Shown piece after piece: positions 35,142-39,228 of a DNA stretch of 39,228 bases. The DNA comes from Herminiimonas sp. GTDB lineage: Bacteria > Pseudomonadota > Gammaproteobacteria > Burkholderiales > Burkholderiaceae_D. Numbering within the stretch: position 1 is the first letter of the stretch; each line of letters opens with the position of its first letter. A program made the translations under genes and the position numbers. Where the stretch lies: NCBI GenBank assembly GCA_014377845.1, contig JACMOV010000223.1, forward strand, positions 1 through 39,228, read 5' to 3'. The notes under the pieces were generated by a model, which was given only the letters and a program-made list of their open reading frames with translations, did not search any database and had not been told where the DNA came from.

Positions 35142-36860
35142 ATGAAACCCGTCCGCCTGCCTGCCGCCGCCACGCTCGCGCTTCCGCGCTGGGGCTTGTT
35201 CGTGCTGGCGCTGCTGTACATTCTGCCGGGCCTGTTCGGACGGGATCCATGGAAGAACGACGATGCCGGCAGCTTCGGCATCATGTGGACCATGGCGCAT
35301 GGCGGGATTGCCGACTGGCTGGCGCCGCATGTGGCCGGTCTGCCGATGCCGCAGGAAGGCCCGTTCGCATTCTGGATCGGGGCGTTCTGCATCAAGCTGT
35401 TCGGGCCGTTGATGGGCGACGTGATGGCATCGCGGGTTGCGGCGATCGGCTTCTTCCTGCTCGGCACGCTCTCGGTCTGGTACGCCACCTATCTTCTTGG
35501 CCGGCGGGCTGAAGCCCAGCCGCTGCGCCTGGCCTTCGGCGGCCAGCCGGAGCCGCTCGATTACGGCCGCACGCTGGCCGATGGCGCGGTGCTGATCTAT
35601 CTGGGCTTTTTGGGCTTGCTCGTGCACAGCCACTCAAGCACTGCCGGCGCCCTGCAGGTGGCCCTGGTGGCCTTCATCCTTTACACGGCGGCACGGCTGT
35701 TCGATACGCGATCGATGCGCATGACGATCGCGCTGGGCCTGGCGCTCGGCGTCTCGGTGCTCACCCGTGGCCTGGTGGTGCCGATCGGCCTGGGCGCGGC
35801 GATCCTGGCGCTGGCCGCCATGCGCGACCGCGCGCTCCTGCCGCGCCTGCTGCTGGTCGCGCTGCCGCTGGCGATACTGTTGCCAGCCGCCTGGGCGCTT
35901 GCCTGTTCGCTGATGCAGCCGTTCGACCGAATGCCGGTATCCGACTGGCTGGACTGGAATGCGCGGATGCTGTCGTGGCCCGCGTGGGAGCCGTTCAAAT
36001 ACTTCATGAAGAACGGCATCTGGTTTGCCTGGCCAGCCTGGCCGTTCGCCGGCTGGGCGGTGTATGCCTGGCGCAAGCAGTTCGGCGCGCTGCATATCGC
36101 GCTGCCGCTGCTGTTTTTCAATGTGGTGGCAGTGCTTGCCATCCTCGATCCGGTGGCAGATGAAAACATCCTGTTGCCGCTGCTGCCGCCCCTGGCGATG
36201 CTGGCCGCGTTCGGCCTGCCGACCATGAAGCGCGGCGCGATCAATGCGGTGGACTGGTTCTCCGTCATGACGCTCACTACCTGCGCGGCCTTCATCTGGG
36301 TCGGCTGGATTGCCAAGCAGACCGGCTGGCCGGTGCAATTGGCGCGTAACGCGTTCAAGCTGGCGCCGGGATTCCGGCCCGAATTCAGCTGGGTCGCCTT
36401 CCTGGTTGCCGCCGCCGCCACCGCCGGCTGGTTCGTGCTGGTCAACTGGCGCATCTCGCGCCGGCCGCAGGTGCTGTGGCGGGCCGTGGTGCTCTCTTCC
36501 GGCGGCGTGATCCTGTGCTGGCTGCTGCTGATGACGCTCTGGCTCCCATGGGGCAACTACATGAAAAGCTATGCTGGCGTCGCGCAACAGATCGCGCACT
36601 CGCTGCCGCCGGTGCGCAACTGCGTCAGCAGCGATGTCGGCCCGGCACAGCGCGCCTCGTTCGCCTTCTTCGGACAAATTCCATTTGCGCGCTTTACGTC
36701 GATGCGCTGCGATTTCCTGCTCCTGCAGGACAAGAGCCGTGTCGGCGCGGGCGACGAGCCCCTGCTCAAGCACGCGGGCGACAACTGGCTGCTGCTGTGG
36801 GAAGGCCACCGACCTTCGGACCGGGATGAACGCTTCCGCCTGTTCCGGCGGGTTCCGTAA
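35142..36860 (+). CDS. GT-C family membrane glycosyltransferase (GT39/83, ArnT-like)
   Basis: This 572-residue inner-membrane protein has about a dozen hydrophobic segments. In the first extracytoplasmic loop is RDPWKNDDAGSF, where D40/D41 match the acidic catalytic pair of the GT-C superfamily that uses polyprenyl-phosphate sugars. The tail (about residues 475-572, beginning near SYAGVAQQIAHSLPPVRN) is a soluble domain as in ArnT/PMT-like enzymes. The ATG at 35142 is preferred; the open frame extends upstream to 34968 into the rpmE2 terminator and is not conserved-looking. Acceptor (lipid A, glycan or protein) is unknown. A MATE transporter gene follows after 64 bases. Confidence 0.88.
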   Translation: MKPVRLPAAATLALPRWGLFVLALLYILPGLFGRDPWKNDDAGSFGIMWTMAHGGIADWLAPHVAGLPMPQEGPFAFWIGAFCIKLFGPLMGDVMASRVAAIGFFLLGTLSVWYATYLLGRRAEAQPLRLAFGGQPEPLDYGRTLADGAVLIYLGFLGLLVHSHSSTAGALQVALVAFILYTAARLFDTRSMRMTIALGLALGVSVLTRGLVVPIGLGAAILALAAMRDRALLPRLLLVALPLAILLPAAWALACSLMQPFDRMPVSDWLDWNARMLSWPAWEPFKYFMKNGIWFAWPAWPFAGWAVYAWRKQFGALHIALPLLFFNVVAVLAILDPVADENILLPLLPPLAMLAAFGLPTMKRGAINAVDWFSVMTLTTCAAFIWVGWIAKQTGWPVQLARNAFKLAPGFRPEFSWVAFLVAAAATAGWFVLVNWRISRRPQVLWRAVVLSSGGVILCWLLLMTLWLPWGNYMKSYAGVAQQIAHSLPPVRNCVSSDVGPAQRASFAFFGQIPFARFTSMRCDFLLLQDKSRVGAGDEPLLKHAGDNWLLLWEGHRPSDRDERFRLFRRVP

Positions 36861-36924
36861 CCGATTCCAGCTGCGCCATGATCGTCTTTTCTACGTGTCG
36901 GCCCCTGAGGCCGGCGGCTTGCCG

Positions 36925-38331
36925 ATGACCCCGCCTGCCACCGGCCGCAGGCAGGACATGCTGCGCCTGGCTGCGCTGGCGTGGCCGATCCTGGTCGGCC
37001 AGCTGGCCGTGATCGCCAACGGCGTGATCGACACCGCGATGACCTCCCGCTTCTCGGCCACCGACCTGGCCGCGCTGGCCGTCGGCGCATCGATCTATGT
37101 CAGCGTGTTCGTCGCAGCCAGCGGCGTGCTGCAGGCACTGGCGCCTGTGATCGGCCACCTGTTCGGCGCCCGCCGGCTTGCCGCCATCGGCGTCGAAGTC
37201 AAGCAGGGCGCCTGGCTGGCGCTGTTCCTGACCATCATCGGCTCGGTCATCCTGGCGTATCCGCACCCGTTCCTGACGCTGGCGCATGCCTCCCCGGCGC
37301 TCACGGAAAAAGCCACGCTCTACCTGCAGATCCTGGCGCTGGCCTTGCCGGCGACATTGGGTTTCAAGGTGTATGCGGCGCTCAACACGGCGCTGGCAAG
37401 GCCGAAGGTCCTGATGATCCTGCAGATCGCGGCGCTGGCCCTGAAGGTGCCGCTCAATGCCTGGTTCATCTTCGGCGGCTACGGGATCCCGGCGTTCGGC
37501 GGGCCCGGATGTGCGATCGCCACCACATTGCTGGCCTGGTTGAGCCTCTTGGCGGCATTGCTGCTACTGCGTTTTTCGCCGTCCTACCGGCCTTACCGCA
37601 TTTTCGGCAGCGGTTTTGTGGCACCGACCTGGGCGGCGCAGCGCGCGCTGCTCACGCTCGGCCTGCCGATGGGACTGTCCTACCTGATCGAGGTGACCGC
37701 CTTCACGTTCATGGCCTTGTTCATCGCCCGGCTCGGCGAGGTCGCTGTCGCCGGACACCAGATCGCCGCCAATTTCGGCGCCGTGCTGTACATGCTCCCG
37801 CTGTCGATTGCGATCGCCACCGGCGCGCTGGTAGCACAGGCGATCGGCGCCCGCGACATGCGCCAGGCGCACAGCATCAGCAATCATGGCATCGCGCTGG
37901 CCGGCGGCGTTTCACTGGTAGTTGGCGCAATCGTGTGGCTGCTGCATGAAAAGATCGTTGGCGCTTATACACCAGATGCGCGGATCATCGCGGCGGCTGC
38001 ACCGCTATTCCTGTTCATTGCGTTGTACCAGGTGTTCGACGCAATCCAGGTCAGCGCCGCATTCGTGCTGCGCGCCTATCGGATCACGCTGGTGCCGACC
38101 GTGATGTACGCAGTGGCGTTATGGGGTGTCGGCCTGGGTGGCGGCTACGTGGCCGGGTTCGATACGTGGCGCATCATGCCAGCGGCGCTTCAAGGCGCCG
38201 CCGGTTTCTGGCTTGGCAACAGTGTCAGCATTGCGATCGTCGCCCTGGGCTTGCTCTGGTATTTGTGGCGTGTCCAGCGCCGCGCCGATCATGCAACCCC
38301 GGGCGCGACCACCGTTTCGAGAGCCGCGTAG
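36925..38331 (+). CDS. MATE family efflux transporter
   Basis: This 468-residue inner-membrane protein of about twelve segments exchanges Na+ or H+ for cationic drugs or metabolites. It has the duplicated MATE architecture: LAWPILVGQLAVIANGVIDTAM at the start of the first half and LGLPMGLSYLIEVTAFTFMALFIARLGEVAVAGHQIAANF at the start of the second. The ATG at 36925 is the best fit to family N-termini; the frame is open further upstream, and a GTG near 36895 is an alternative. Its 3' end overlaps the convergent HDOD gene by 43 bases. Substrate cannot be told. Confidence 0.92.
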   Translation: MTPPATGRRQDMLRLAALAWPILVGQLAVIANGVIDTAMTSRFSATDLAALAVGASIYVSVFVAASGVLQALAPVIGHLFGARRLAAIGVEVKQGAWLALFLTIIGSVILAYPHPFLTLAHASPALTEKATLYLQILALALPATLGFKVYAALNTALARPKVLMILQIAALALKVPLNAWFIFGGYGIPAFGGPGCAIATTLLAWLSLLAALLLLRFSPSYRPYRIFGSGFVAPTWAAQRALLTLGLPMGLSYLIEVTAFTFMALFIARLGEVAVAGHQIAANFGAVLYMLPLSIAIATGALVAQAIGARDMRQAHSISNHGIALAGGVSLVVGAIVWLLHEKIVGAYTPDARIIAAAAPLFLFIALYQVFDAIQVSAAFVLRAYRITLVPTVMYAVALWGVGLGGGYVAGFDTWRIMPAALQGAAGFWLGNSVSIAIVALGLLWYLWRVQRRADHATPGATTVSRAA

Positions 38332-39228
38332 CACGACAGCTCGCTCGCCGAAAGATCGCCCATGACGGATGCATCGGGCACCTGCTTGCCATTGCGAACC
38401 AGCAGGTCGAGCTTGCTGAGGTAATCCGCCATCAACAGGATGCCGCCCACCGGTGACATTGCCAGGTCGCGCCGAACCATCGATTGCTCGTCGATTGCCC
38501 GCACCACGTCGGCCGGAAAATTCCATTCGCCGGCAATGCTCGACGACAGCCTGCGTGCCTTCGGCATCAGGGCATTGCAGAAGGCCGTGGAGCCGATCTG
38601 CTCGTTGCCATCCGCACCCTGATCCATCACGCGCAAGGCCACGATCAGGCCGACGTTCTGGATCAGACCGGCGAGGAAGGAATCGAAACCGTTCAGTCCG
38701 GCGTCCTGCGCCAGCAGCCGGCTGGCGACCGCGCAGCGCTCCGAATGTTCCCAGATGCGTGGCGCAACGAGGCGGTTGAAGTGGCCGGATTTCATGTCGA
38801 TGATCGGCCGGAAGGCGACACTGGTGATCAGATGCCGCAGACCGTTTTGTCCCAGTACCATGACCGCATGTTCGATGCTCATGATCGGATCTTCCTTGGC
38901 GTAGACGCTGCTGTTGGCAAGCCGGATCACCTCCGCCACCAGGACCACGTCGTTGGAAATCTTGCGCGCCAGATCGGTGCCGGAAAAATCGTTCGTGCGC
39001 AGGCTTTGCAGCAATTGCGGGATCACGCCCGGCATGCGCCGTACCAGCTGGGCGCCCGCGTGGGGCATGGCGAGAATGTCGTCGAAGCTTGTCAGAATCG
39101 CCTGCTCGGCGCGCGTCGTCTGCAGATCGGCGTAATCGCTGCGCGCAAACAGCCACGCTGAAAAATTTGCGTTGATGTCTTCTCGCACCAGCCATGAGAT
39201 GCCTGCGGCAGTAGCAGGCGCCACGGCC
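38289..39228 (-). CDS. HDOD-domain protein, cut by right edge
   Basis: The frame is open from the right edge to a TGA at 38289-38291, at least 312 codons; the true start probably lies outside the window. From about 130 codons before the middle it shows an HDOD domain, a degenerate HD phosphohydrolase fold used in signalling. Visible segments are MPGVIPQLLQSLRTNDFSGTDLARKISNDVVLVAEVIRLANSS, SIEHAVMVLGQNGLRHLI, WEHSERCAVASRLLAQ and FLAGLIQNVGLIVAL. The HD pair expected in an active enzyme is not evident (GLIQNVG in place of GLLHDIG). It overlaps the MATE gene tail by 43 bases in convergent orientation. Its role in regulation is inferred from family only. Confidence 0.88.
   Translation of the reverse strand, partial: AVAPATAAGISWLVREDINANFSAWLFARSDYADLQTTRAEQAILTSFDDILAMPHAGAQLVRRMPGVIPQLLQSLRTNDFSGTDLARKISNDVVLVAEVIRLANSSVYAKEDPIMSIEHAVMVLGQNGLRHLITSVAFRPIIDMKSGHFNRLVAPRIWEHSERCAVASRLLAQDAGLNGFDSFLAGLIQNVGLIVALRVMDQGADGNEQIGSTAFCNALMPKARRLSSSIAGEWNFPADVVRAIDEQSMVRRDLAMSPVGGILLMADYLSKLDLLVRNGKQVPDASVMGDLSASELSCYAALETVVAPGVA

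Overview
The window looks like chromosomal DNA of a betaproteobacterium of the order Burkholderiales, most like the Oxalobacteraceae (Herbaspirillum/Herminiimonas/Noviherbaspirillum relatives). This rests on gene neighbourhoods and family types: aceE divergent from folD, zapB-zapA-6S RNA, addB-addA next to trxA-rho, a type B L31 gene near rho, holC followed by a DUF2486-like gene, a small Trp-rich membrane protein, and GC-rich coding DNA with AT-rich regulatory gaps. I did no database search; family names come from motifs and remembered family sequences.

Layout. 1-9.6 kb is mostly housekeeping and amino-acid metabolism: aceE (5' part only), folD, an M3 oligopeptidase, a DUF4124/glutaredoxin-like secreted protein, holC, a DUF2486-like protein, a D-amino-acid dehydrogenase with an Lrp/AsnC regulator, and a branched-chain amino-acid type binding protein. 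9.6-12.2 kb holds one large protein resembling the type III secretion translocon proteins HrpF/NolX. A PIP/hrpII-box-type promoter stands in front of it, and no secretion apparatus genes are in the window. 12.3-18.2 kb returns to ordinary metabolism: cytochrome c, ilvD, lgt, a crotonase and malonyl-CoA synthetase. 18.2-19.0 kb is the zapB-zapA-6S RNA unit.

19.2-23.2 kb is a decayed Wsp-type chemosensory operon. The receptor wspA carries two compensating frameshifts, wspB is intact, and wspC has an internal deletion. wspE survives only as a short ATPase-domain scrap, wspD and wspF are gone, and the diguanylate cyclase wspR at the end is intact. 23.2-29.6 kb encodes AddA and AddB (recombination helicase-nuclease). 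trxA and rho follow.

Between rho and the L31 gene lies an accessory block: a glutathione S-transferase, a membrane c-type haem sensor (Tll0287/DUF3365-like plus HAMP, no output domain), and a cytoplasmic TIR-domain protein. The haem sensor and TIR protein are 18 bases apart on the same strand and are the best candidate for an undescribed sensor-effector pair. The window closes with rpmE2, a GT-C family membrane glycosyltransferase, a MATE transporter and a convergent, overlapping HDOD protein cut by the right edge. I saw no tRNA, rRNA, CRISPR array or insertion sequence.
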